A DNA stretch of 64,000 nt from Primula veris (Eukaryota > Streptophyta > Magnoliopsida > Ericales > Primulaceae), in NCBI GenBank assembly GCA_963682055.1, contig OY821744.1, positions 28,186,967 to 28,250,966 on the forward strand, written 5' to 3'. The translations under genes and the position numbers were made by a program. Positions within the stretch are counted from its first letter, which is position 1. The number at the start of each line of letters is the position of its first letter. Shown one piece after another: positions 44,028-54,400 of this stretch. The notes beneath the pieces are model-generated. The model saw nothing but the letters and a program-made list of their open reading frames with translations, did no database searches and had not been told where the DNA came from.

Positions 44028-44573
44028 TGTTGGGTACGTTGTAAATAAACACAATAATTTCTACGAAAAAGAAATGGACAAATAAACAGAAAATGGTTTC
44101 CTCAAATATATAATTATCAAATACAAGATTTAACATAAAATAATGTAAATGATACCGAAATGGACTAAAGTCCGAGACGAGGTAACTGCAAGCAGTTTCC
44201 CTTAAACGATATTTGCCCCGCCACCTCTGCTTCTGGCTAAATGGGGCACTTCGTTCCCAAGGTACAACGTCTATCACATGTGACTCGGCGGAAACGGCAC
44301 CGAGCCACGGTCGGGCCGTTGGTGGTGCGGTACTCTCTCTCTATATGTATGCATGTGTGTTTTGTGTGTGTTGTGTGTATGATGACATGTCTTTGTTTCT
44401 TTTCCATGAAAAGTGTAGAAAATGTCACAAGACCATTTTTCTTTTTAATATAGTCTTTGTAACTCGTTTTACAAAATAAAAAGACCACATAAATGGGGGA
44501 ATAAATGTTTTTTTGTAACCACAAATTTAAGAGAGCATTCACTCAAATAAAAACCTCTTGGTTTTTTCCAACA
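44028..44573 (-). repeat. 5' LTR of the nested Copia
   Basis: 546 bp with TGTTGG/CCAACA ends, followed on the minus strand by AT and the self-complementary 15-mer. Confidence 0.95.
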
Positions 44574-45939
44574 AAATTGAGACTAATTGAATACCTTTAG
44601 TTTGAATATTCTCTTCCACAGCAACTTCTTTGAGTAAAACTTTCCACATAAAGCAGGAAACTCTTAGAGGGAGAAGATTGTCCCATATTAGAGTATGTGG
44701 CCAGTTGATATTTTTTTTTCTTTCTAACCAGGTGCCAAGAAGATTTGACTGAAAATTCACCACTTGTCGTGCCTGTCCAGAAGCTCATGTCTACATAACC
44801 AGTAAGCTCTTTTATTTCTTTTGCAAAGTAATGTTGGTAATTGGTAGGATAAATATCAGAGATCTTCTCTAAATTTCAATTTCCATGGTCCCTCAATTCT
44901 TTAATAGGAATGCTTGTTGTAATACCAGTATACATAAGTGGTCTATCACCATGCCAATTGTCATGATTAACATCTATATCCCATTTTTCTGAGAACCACA
45001 AGATTTTACTTTCGGCCAATTCTCTAAATTCTAGAATTTTATTCCAAGTACCATTAGTAATAGACTTTTTAGCCATGTTAGGATGCACTTTCTTACAGTA
45101 TTTGCCTTTCATAAACTTTGCCCATAAACATTGTTACTTTTTAAATTTCCACAAGAGTTCAATAGCAAAAGCATTAGCAATGTCTTGCAAATCTCTTATA
45201 CTTAATCCCACTTCTTCAATTGGAAAAGTAACTCTAGGCCAGGATACCCAATGTAACTTATTTCTGTCTCCTTCTTGTCCCCAAAGAAAGTTAGCAAAAA
45301 CTTTTTCAATAGCAGAAATAATCATCTTAGGAGGAAGCAGTGCAGTAATAGTGTATATAGGAATAGATTGGAGCACATGTCTAATTAAAATAACCTTAGA
45401 ACCCATAGACACCCATTTAGATTTCATAGCACTGATGTTGTCTATGATTTTAGTAACCAGAGAATGGAAATAGATGCATTTTTTCCTTCCAGAAAAAAGA
45501 GTGCACCCCAAATAAATAAAAGAGGTCTTCTTTAGAGCAATACCTACCTTGTCTTCAAGAGCCTTACTTTAAGAATGCAACACATGTTTAGAGCAATAAG
45601 AAACTTTTGCTATAATTAACTTACTGACCAGAATCCCTTTCATATTGCTTAATAATTTTATGCACTTCTGTAATAGACATTTTAGTTGCTGCTGAGAAGA
45701 TAATAATGTCATATGCATAGGCCAAATGAGTGATACTTGGACAACCAAGGGGAACTTTAAAGGTTTGAAATCTTCCATTATAAATAAGACCATTTAAATT
45801 TCTATAAAAAACCTCTTAGCAAATAATAAAGAGTCCAGAAGAAAGAGAGTCTCCCTGTCTAACACCTTGAGTAGATTTAAAAAAACCAGAAGATACACCA
45901 TTCACAATCACGCTAAAGTGAATATTGGAAATAAATCTC
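44574..45939 (-). pseudogene. LINE reverse transcriptase and zf-RVT, right part
   Basis: Reading leftward on the minus strand from 45939: 'FSVIVNGVSSGFFKSTQG' and 'VRQGDSLSSGLF' (RT fingers/palm motif); 'HLAYAYDIIIF' near 45704-45735, the F/Y-A-D-D box with its first Asp replaced by Tyr; 'SKVILIRHVLQSIPIY' and 'FLWGQEGDRNKLHWVSW' (45511-45134); then 'LIWDNLLPLRVSCFMWKV' of the zf-RVT region (44763-44574). Several stops and frame changes. It continues in 38259-38366 across the Copia insertion. Confidence 0.85.
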
Positions 45940-45952
45940 TCATGATCAACAT

Positions 45953-48389
45953 GAATGCATATATAAGAGATCAAATAGTATCATAAGAAATGATAAATAA
46001 AGATCACAAAAAAGGTATCATACAATCGTATATATGTTTGAAACAACAAGATCACATAAAGGATCACATATGATTACACGAGTACATGCATACAAAGGAC
46101 TAAATAATCTAAAAGACAAAAGGTTACCAATATATGTTAATAGAAATAGTCTAATTAATGATTGAAAAGCACAAAAACATGACTTTAAATTAGCATATTT
46201 TTTTCCAGAATACTTCCTAAAAATGAAATTTCAAACTTAAATTTCATGATTTCAAAACTACTCCATTATTTTTACTCAAACTTTGTTCCTACAATGTTTA
46301 AATATGAAACAACATGCTAAAACTATAGTTTATAAACATTTAGATATTTGAACCTTTTGATTTCAAAGATCTACTACACAATTATAAACACTCTAATTAT
46401 TACAGGGGTCTTTATGTAATATGAAAATAATCGAATTTACATGGACGATCCCTAGTTCAATCATACCTAGATAGCGGGGTTTCATAGACCCTTTAACGCC
46501 GATGTCACTATTTTTCTGTTGTTGTTGAGATTTCTTCGTCGTCGACTCGCATATACCGCCATCTTTTTCGCATGTATAAGAGATAGAGAGGTAACGGTAA
46601 CTGAAATTGATAGGAAGGGAAAAAGAAACAGAAAGAGTTAGAAAGATAAGATAGATGAAAGTAGAGATAAAGGAAAAGAGAGAAGGACGATACTAACATT
46701 GACCGCCACCAAATAGATTAAGATAGAAATGAAACCACAAAATGAAATGTGAGAGATGAGAGTTGCATTAATGGTAATTGAGGGAGAGAGAGAAACTCAT
46801 CGTAAATTCTAATTATCTCCTTCGTCGTTTATTCTGCTAATTGTTGTCGCCGTTGTAGGACAATGATATGAGAAAGAGAGTTTTATGTGAGAAATGATAT
46901 GAGCTCCTCCATAAGTAGCAAATTCGTTCGGGAAAATTTATAGAGATGAGAAACAAATCCTAGTGTTTGGGTCAAATGGAGACGAACAAAATTTGATGGA
47001 TCTTTATAATCATTTAAAAATGAGTAAAACCAAATTAAGTTCGAGGTAAACTGGAAAAAAATAAAATTGGCTTCATGTTTTCGCTTAAACAGCTATTTAA
47101 ATGAGTTTAAAGTATATTGACTACGAATAATTGTTTGACCAGTTGCCAACGGATAAGTGGTTTGGTTATTACCTAAATTAAGGTTTTCATCCTTGCCAAT
47201 TTCAGTTTTTTTTTTTAAATTTTTTTTCTCTTTTTTGATAATTCAGCTTTAGTACTACTCTCTTTTTTTTTCCTGCCCGCATGAAATCTACTTAGGAAAC
47301 TCAACAATTTGCCATACTACTAGTTATTTGACATTTCAAAAATCTCATGTTATATAAATTTATAATTTTATTTGCCATTCTCTTCCCCATATATATGGTT
47401 TGATTAAAAGTTCTATATATTTTGTAATGTTATCGAGGTGCGGGCACATTCTAAATTTCTAACAAACTTTATCATGAATACATAGAATACTTTATAAGAA
47501 AGATCTTTTCTTTAGTATAAATTGTTTTACCGTTTTACACTTTTCACTAATTCTCTATGTAAAATAAGCTAACAGTACTTGGTTTGAATTTTAAATCGAT
47601 TACAATAAATTTACAGTAATTATAATTGCACAATATTTTGATGTGTAAGTTTTGCCCCCATTTGTAAAGCTCCAATTGATTTAGTTACATACTCTTTAAG
47701 AACTTTTTTAATCGATTTCTTAATCTTATAGAAGGGTTTATAATCAGAATGCTTTAATATTATCTTTGATCTCTTTGTCTCTTTTTTAAAACCACATCAT
47801 TTAATCACATGTACATAGAAACTTGATAAAGGAATATAACTGCATTGTTTTAAAATGACTTTTAGGCATATTAGCTTTTTTTTTTGCACCTTTTAATCTG
47901 TTATCTCGAAAAAAGTATTGCTTAGTAAAAGTTGTAAAACCAGACATTACTACAATTTTTCATTAAAAAACACATGTTGGTGATGCAAAACAACCGAAAA
48001 TTATAATTTTCTGAAAATTATGAACCAGCATACTTTCATGAAAAATAAAAATAAAATACTTTCAAAAGTAAATTAAAGTAAAATATAATAAGAAATATGT
48101 TTTATTACTAAAAAGTGAATTTTTTTTTAATTTAAAATCAAAAGAGACAATAGGCATGAGTTGTACTTGTAGCACCTTTCAAAAAAATGAGTTGTACTTG
48201 TAGTAGGAGTATGACATGTGAAAGAAATAGGGTAAAATAGGGTCAAACCAATTTATTTGTTATTTCTATTTTGTACTCCTTTTTTTGGGCAAGTCCATGT
48301 TATATCCAATTTCTCCACCAATCCAACAGTTATTTTATATCAATAACTCCAATTTCTCCATATTTTTCTATTTATTTATTATTATTGTA
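45953..48389. other. Intergenic region, no gene recognised
   Basis: AT-rich. A GA-rich stretch at 46560-46830 looks like a leader or transposon arm on the minus strand, but no coding frame follows. Promoter of the DCD gene probably lies at the right end. Confidence 0.45.
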
Positions 48390-48447
48390 TTCTCTCTCTC
48401 TCTCTAGGATTTTCTCTTTCGCCGATTTCCATCTTCCAACTTCAAAG
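48390..48447 (+). other. Probable 5' leader exon of the DCD gene
   Basis: The CT-rich stretch CTCTCTCTAGGATTTTCTC ends TTCAAAG|GTCAGT, a good plant donor. Paired with the acceptor TTTTTTCTTCAG at 51387 it gives a 2.9 kb leader intron and a second leader exon (51388-51438) before the ATG at 51439. Start of transcription is not determined. Confidence 0.4.
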
Positions 48448-50120
48448 GTCAGTTATATATATATATATTCTCTCTCTAGTAATCTAGCTTTATTTCAAAT
48501 TGTTAATTTGAATTACTTTTGTTATTGCACTGTTTAATACTCTCTGGATTCTATTAAACCCTAATTTCTTTATAATTTCATCTCTATTTATTTAATAAAA
48601 AGGTAATATAGCTCTTACAATTTGATGACTGTTGCTGAATTGGTGCTAATTTTCTTCTTTAACTGTATTTTATATCATAAATTATTTATAATTTTATCTC
48701 TAATTATTAGAGAAAAGATAATAGAGTTCCTATAATTTGACGACTCTTGCTGAATTGGTGGTATTTGTCTTTTTTAATCGTATTTTATCATCATAATTTT
48801 GCTAATTTGTGTCAGTTTTCGCTACGAATTCGTGATATTTTTTCCTTTCCTTTTTTCTGATTGCATTAATTCGTTAAATTTTATTACCTATGTTATTTCA
48901 CAGCTAAATCCACTCTGTTTTTTTTTTTTTATCAACATAATTTAATTATTTATGTTTAGTTTCATCTTTATTGATTTTAGAAGGTGCTAAAGCTCTTATA
49001 TTTTGATTAATGTTTCTGAATTAGTTTTAGTGTTTGTCTGAATGCGTTATTAAGACATATTTTTGGTTGATTTCCTTTTAATATTAATGGAATTAGAATG
49101 TGTTATTATTATTAATAATAATATTGCCTGTTTGGTTCTCTAGTATTGCAATTGTGCGTAGTTGACCAGATTTTACAAAAAATAGGCACTTCAATGCTTT
49201 TTAAGTTGTCTTTATTTATTAAGAAACGATAAAGCTCTTAACATTAGATGAATTTTCATGAATTTATGCTAGTTGGTTCCAGTTTTCTCTTACTTTTACT
49301 TCATAATTTAGGTTTTTTTTTTAACTTGGACCAGTTTTTAAAATTTAACCAACTCTTAAACTTTAAAATTTTACAAATATCGTCTTTTCGATACTTTTTA
49401 ACTTGAATCCAATTTTGAGCTTTGTTTGACAACAAATTTTTCGGGTCAAAATTCAGCTCTAGAAAACCTGGTACAAAAATCCAGAAGAAGTTTAATTTCT
49501 GTTTTTTTTTTATAGCTTTTTTGGCCTAATAATCTGCTTTTTAAAACCTTAATAATCTGATTGTTCGAACACCCATTGAATTTTAAAATAACAGATCTAA
49601 ATATTAAACCAGAAAATCTGTTGCCAAACGAAGTTTGATTTTCTTACCGTAGGCACTTCAATCTTTCTACTTTTATCTTCACTGATTTAAAAATACAACT
49701 TTATGAAGGTTACTGAATCCGTGCTAGTTTTCTTGTTAAGACGTTTTTTTCCCCTTCTGATTGGTGCCAGTTCTCGCTTTACTTGATTGGTATCTGCTTA
49801 TAATTTGTAGTTTAGGGCTTCTTAAATGTATCAATCATTATATTTAAACTCATCTGTTATTTCCCAGTTCAATCTATTTGGGATTTTCTTTGACTCTAGA
49901 CACCTCATTGCCTTTTAATTTATCTTCATTAATTTACAAAAGCTCTTTAACATTGGATGGATCTTGATGGTTCGGTGCTAATTTTCTGTTAACGGCTTAT
50001 TTATCTCATGTTTGGTTATTTGCCTGTTTTGTCGGGGATTGACGAACAGTTTTAATACTAGTTGTAAGCTTCAATGCCCTTGTAATCCGTTGTGTCATGA
50101 GTGATTTATCTATGTGTTGT

Positions 50121-50155
50121 AAACAACAACCGCAACAACAACAACAACAGCAGCG

Positions 50156-50190
<35 letters not shown>

Positions 50191-50200
50191 AATAATAATA
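50121..50200. repeat. (CAA)n microsatellite running into (TAA)n
   Basis: Near-continuous AAC/CAA triplets with a few CAG/CGA interruptions. The Cys-rich minus-strand frame through it is an artefact. Confidence 0.95.
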
Positions 50201-50345
50201 AATGACAAACAAATAGAGCTCTAACATAAACCCATACTCACAGACATGTTTGTACTGCTGGTTTATGAGAAAGAAAGGGGTTTACCACTTTGACAAAACT
50301 GCTCACGTTAGGGTTTTTCAAAAGTGCATGATAAGTACTGCCAAA

Positions 50346-50381
50346 ACATCTCCATACTTCAGAGACGAAGTATGGAGATGT
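50346..50381. other. Perfect 15-bp hairpin
   Basis: ACATCTCCATACTTC and GAAGTATGGAGATGT are separated by the six bases AGAGAC. A small inverted repeat, possibly a deletion remnant of a MITE. Confidence 0.8.
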
Positions 50382-50510
50382 TTATATAACTTGTCTTATA
50401 TTTTAGTATAATATGAATATATGATACCAAATTACTTATTTAATGTTAAGAGGTATGCATTCTTTCTAACAACGAATCAACAAAATCATTTTAAGTAAAG
50501 AACTCTGTTT

Positions 50511-50782
50511 TGGCTATTGTTTGTCTTTCATAACTCCTTGTTCCCCCTCGGCCAAAATTTTTAGAAGGTTGCAACTTGCAACTATTTTTTTTTAATTGCT
50601 GGATGTAGTAATATCCTTATAAGGTGTTGGATCATGATTTTTTTTGATTTTTTATAGGATTTTTGGCATTTGTTTGTCCTTCATAACTCTTTGCTCCCCG
50701 CAGCCAAAATTTTTATAAGGGTGCAACTATTGTTTTTTAATTGCTGGATGTAGCAATACCCTTATACAGTGTTGGATCATGA
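50511..50782. repeat. Direct duplication in the leader intron
   Basis: Copies at about 50511-50637 and 50664-50782 share TTTGTC(T/C)TTCATAACTC, GCCAAAATTTTTA, TTAATTGCTGGATGTAG and GTGTTGGATCATGA. A second related pair (GTGGCGCACCAACCAAC) lies at about 50875 and 51186. Confidence 0.8.
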
Positions 50783-51438
50783 GTTCTTTTATTTTTTGTA
50801 TTTAATATAATGGTTTGAAAGTCTATTGTTTTTCAATTATCGGAATTAATCGTTTGCTCCCCTCAAGTCGACACAGTGGCGCACCAACCAACCAAAAAGG
50901 GCAATTAATAATGTTGTATGTCCTTAAATTTAATATAGCAGACAGTCGTTATTAAGTTCATTTAGGAGGGCCACTTGGTTGCTCGAGGTATTTTACATAA
51001 GTATTATCCCGTTCCCATCAATATTCCTCGTCGCCTACTGCTTTGTTCGCATTTTCGCTCTTTTTGGGTTATTTATTGTACAATAATTATTGCCACGTTT
51101 CTCATTCTTTTATTGGATATTATCCACTTTTCTTGGGTACTTAACTATTGCAATTAATCGTTGTTTCCCCTCAAACCTAGCGTAGTGGCGCACCAACCAA
51201 CAAAAATGGGCGCCAACTGGTGGTTATAAACTTTAGATCTCTTTTTATAGTTTGGGTTTTAACTGGACTTAAAAGTATGCCATATATCCATGTATATAAA
51301 GCGATATCACATAGGAGTGAAATTTTGCTATATTCACTCTTTCCCACTACATACATTACACCTACCTAAAGCATCTTTTTTCTTCAGATTACACCTGATT
51401 CCTTTCCCTTCTCGTGTGGATAGAGAAAGGTGAGAGCA

Positions 51439-54400
51439 ATGTCAAATTGTGATGAGAAGGATGTTGTTTCTAGTTCACAGATAAGCCCTGAGCCTATCGA
51501 TTCAGCTAATAACAACTCTCTAACTGAGGCAGCTCCATTTAACCCAATGAAAACAGGTGTGAAAGTGACTGAGGTTGTTTCTCGTATTAATGATGGCGTG
51601 GCATGTGGAATGCCGTTTGTGTCAGAAGGAGAGAAGAGCAAAATAAATGAAAAACAGATGGAAGTAGAGAAAAACAATGGAGCAAAAGCAAGTAAATCAT
51701 CGTGGAGGGTAATGTTTCATACGAAAGAAAATGCTAGCATTTCTAGTTCTCAGTTAAGTGAAGCTCAATCAAAAACTATTGAAGAAACTGATGATACATC
51801 AACCCTGAACGTAATGTTTCGTTCAGAAGAACTTAAATTCAAAGAAAGTGAAATGGAAAGCAAAAAGAATTTTAAACAGAATAGTCCAGATGTGGATAGA
51901 AATTGCGAAACAAATGCATTACAAAAAGAAATTCAAATGGAGAGCAATGACCAACAGAACAAAGAGAGTGAAACTGAAAAGGGGGGGAAACTTACTGTTG
52001 ATGGAGATAATAATAAGGCCAGGATCTGTGATCAGATAGGAGACACATCAAATGAGGAAGCTATATTAGTAGAGAAAAAGAGGAGAGAGAAAACGAAAAA
52101 GTTTATAATGAAAGCCGAGAAAACTGGGATGATATTCATGTGTAACAGTAGAACAAAGCAGGATTGCTTTGATTATAACGTTTTTGGGCTACCTGCGAAT
52201 ATGAGAGATGTAGTACGTAAAGTTTCCAAAGGAACAAGGCTCTTTTTGTTCGATATCGATCTCAGAGTTATGTATGGTATTTACAGAGCTGCTGCACCTG
52301 GGGATTATAATATTGAACCCAATGCGTTTAAGTCCGCATTTCCATCTCAGGTTAGGTTCTGTAGTTTACTACTTTACGTTACTTGCATGTAACACCATAG
52401 TCGTGTAAATTGTAATCATGTAATCTAGGAGTGTATTAGTTAAGTGATATTTGACGATTTTGTCATGTCTCTTCTAATCATGGCATCATAACTTAGGTTT
52501 CGTTGTGCGACAACTAATAGCTTAGTATCGACATAACAAGAAGTATATAGAAAAGTATAGAGATAGCGCGAAGTATATCTTGTATTCATATATGAATGTG
52601 TATCCAAATGATCAACACGCAACCTCTTTATATAGTGGAGAGGTTGGGTGAGTTACATGAATGACATAATGAGAGGAAAGGCTAAAAAGCCAAAAGTCTC
52701 TAACTTAAAGCTTATACATCAATTCTGTTTAAGTCATGGAATATGGTCAATCCACAAATAAATGTATTACAACAGGTTTCTCTTTTATTCACTATTAGTA
52801 CTACTAGTTCTATTATCTATATTGTTTTTCAAATCTCTATATTTCCTCTTATTCTCTTTTTCTGCCAGTTATGCAACTCAGACGGAGTTGATATTATAGT
52901 TGGCCGTTATGATTGCATTTAAAGCTTGATATATTTGTTGTAGCGACTTGCTATGTATAACCAAGTAGTTGGTTAACTCAGACGGAGTTGATATTATAGT
53001 TGGCCGTTTATGATTGCATTTAAAGCTTGATATATTTGTTGTAGCGACTTGCTATGTATAACCAAGTAGTTGGTTATCTTGAATGAACTAACCAATTATC
53101 CTGTTTGGATGAAAATTGGAGATAAAGATGTCAAGTAGCATTTGTACATTTTCCTATTTCTTTTTGCATTATATGATTTTTCTATTCAATCGTTCCATAT
53201 TCACTCTATGTTTCTTATCTTGGTTTTAGAAATATCAGATGCATCTTATGTTGTAAGATATGCTTGTATTGGTAATTTTTCATAAAGAGTTGCAGTGTTG
53301 CACTTATAACACCTCGATATACTGTTGTGAGATTAGTAACAGTGTATGAATTGTAAGGTTTTGACAATTGTGAACGCCGGTCACGCCCCTTTGAGTTCAA
53401 GATAGGAAATAAAATCTCCGGTTCTTTCGTTTCCATTGAGATTTGAGCACACCTTAAAACTGATGAATTCTTTTCTAAACACGGAGAGTATGAAAACGAC
53501 GAGTTCTTTTTATTTCTGCATATTTAATACTAAATCTTTCTCATCTCCAATAAACGTTTAAATTCAGGACTTGTTATTAATTAAAAATATTAACATGGTG
53601 CAAAGAAGTGTTAAGACATAGTGAATTGCTCATTTTTCATTATTTAAAACTCTAGTATACATTTCAGTGACATAAATTTTATGTTTCGTCTTCCATCATT
53701 AAGATTACGATAGTCACGTGGGTAGGAATACATGCCCTGACATAAATTCATTTGACAGTGGGTGTTCATTTCATTAACTCGGAATGTGTGGCATATGTTA
53801 GTTATGTTTAAATGTTCACTGTACACAGATTATATGGAATGTGGCCATAAAGTTTTTTGTAATTCATCATGATTATGAAACATGCAGCAGAGGGGCTAGA
53901 AGTTCGTTTCTACTTGCCTGGATTTTGAAATATATATATTGGACGGACAATTGCTTTTGTTTTGCCTCAAGATTTTAAAAATTCCTATTTTTTATGCAAA
54001 TTTCAGGTTCGATTTACAGTTGTAGAAGATTGCACTCCATTACCCGAAGAGACTTTCAGAATGGCCATTGAAGATAACTACTACAGGAGAAATATGTTCT
54101 ATTGTCAACTTACCTCAGAGCAGGTGTGTTTTGTACTTTATTTTTTTTCTTCAACATGAGATAGAGACATCGATTTATTAAGTTCATTTTCAATCATTGC
54201 CTACTTTTGTTTAAAACTTGGTACTTTTTTGACAGGTGAAGAAACTGTCCAGGCTTTTTGTTGCTGCTAGTGGAGGCCCCAATTCAAGTTATAAAAATTA
54301 TGTTAAGCAAGAGAATCTAATTGATGAAGAAATGGTTGCAGAAAATGTGACAGTCGAAAATAAAGGAAAAGCTGCTATGGAAGAGGAGAATGGGGAAACA

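Larger units (their letters stand above)
38367..44573 (-). mobile_element. Non-autonomous Copia element, 6,207 bp, nested in the LINE
   Basis: Two 546-bp LTRs (TGTTGGGTACG...TTTTCCAACA) differ at two bases by my count. A perfect target duplication AAATT lies at 38362-38366 and 44574-44578. The orientation is minus: a TGTGGGGGAT polypurine tract adjoins the left LTR, and decayed Copia RNase H and RT fragments read on the minus strand next to it. There is no intact gag or pol frame in 5.1 kb of interior. Recent insertion with no coding capacity implies mobilisation in trans. Confidence 0.93.
36989..45939 (-). mobile_element. 5'-truncated LINE-L1 insertion, later split by two elements
   Basis: A 13-bp target duplication TCATGATCAACAT lies at 36976-36988 and 45940-45952. 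Right after the left copy is a T-run (poly-A on the minus strand), so the LINE's 3' end is at left. Reading leftward on the minus strand the order is reverse transcriptase, zinc-finger-like zf-RVT region, RNase H, as in plant L1 elements. It is cut by a CACTA MITE (38066-38258) and a Copia (38367-44573). Subtracting these and their target copies leaves about 2.54 kb. The 5' truncation inside the RT is typical of LINE retrotransposition. Confidence 0.9.
48448..51387 (+). other. Probable leader intron of the DCD gene
   Basis: T-rich sequence, no coding. Contains the CAA microsatellite, a 15-bp perfect hairpin and an approximately 125-bp duplication. Confidence 0.4.

Noticed and set aside
50006..50227. 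Minus-strand frame rich in Cys ('YYYYCCCCCCC...')
   Set aside because: Produced by the CAA/TAA microsatellite; no domain and no codon signal outside it.
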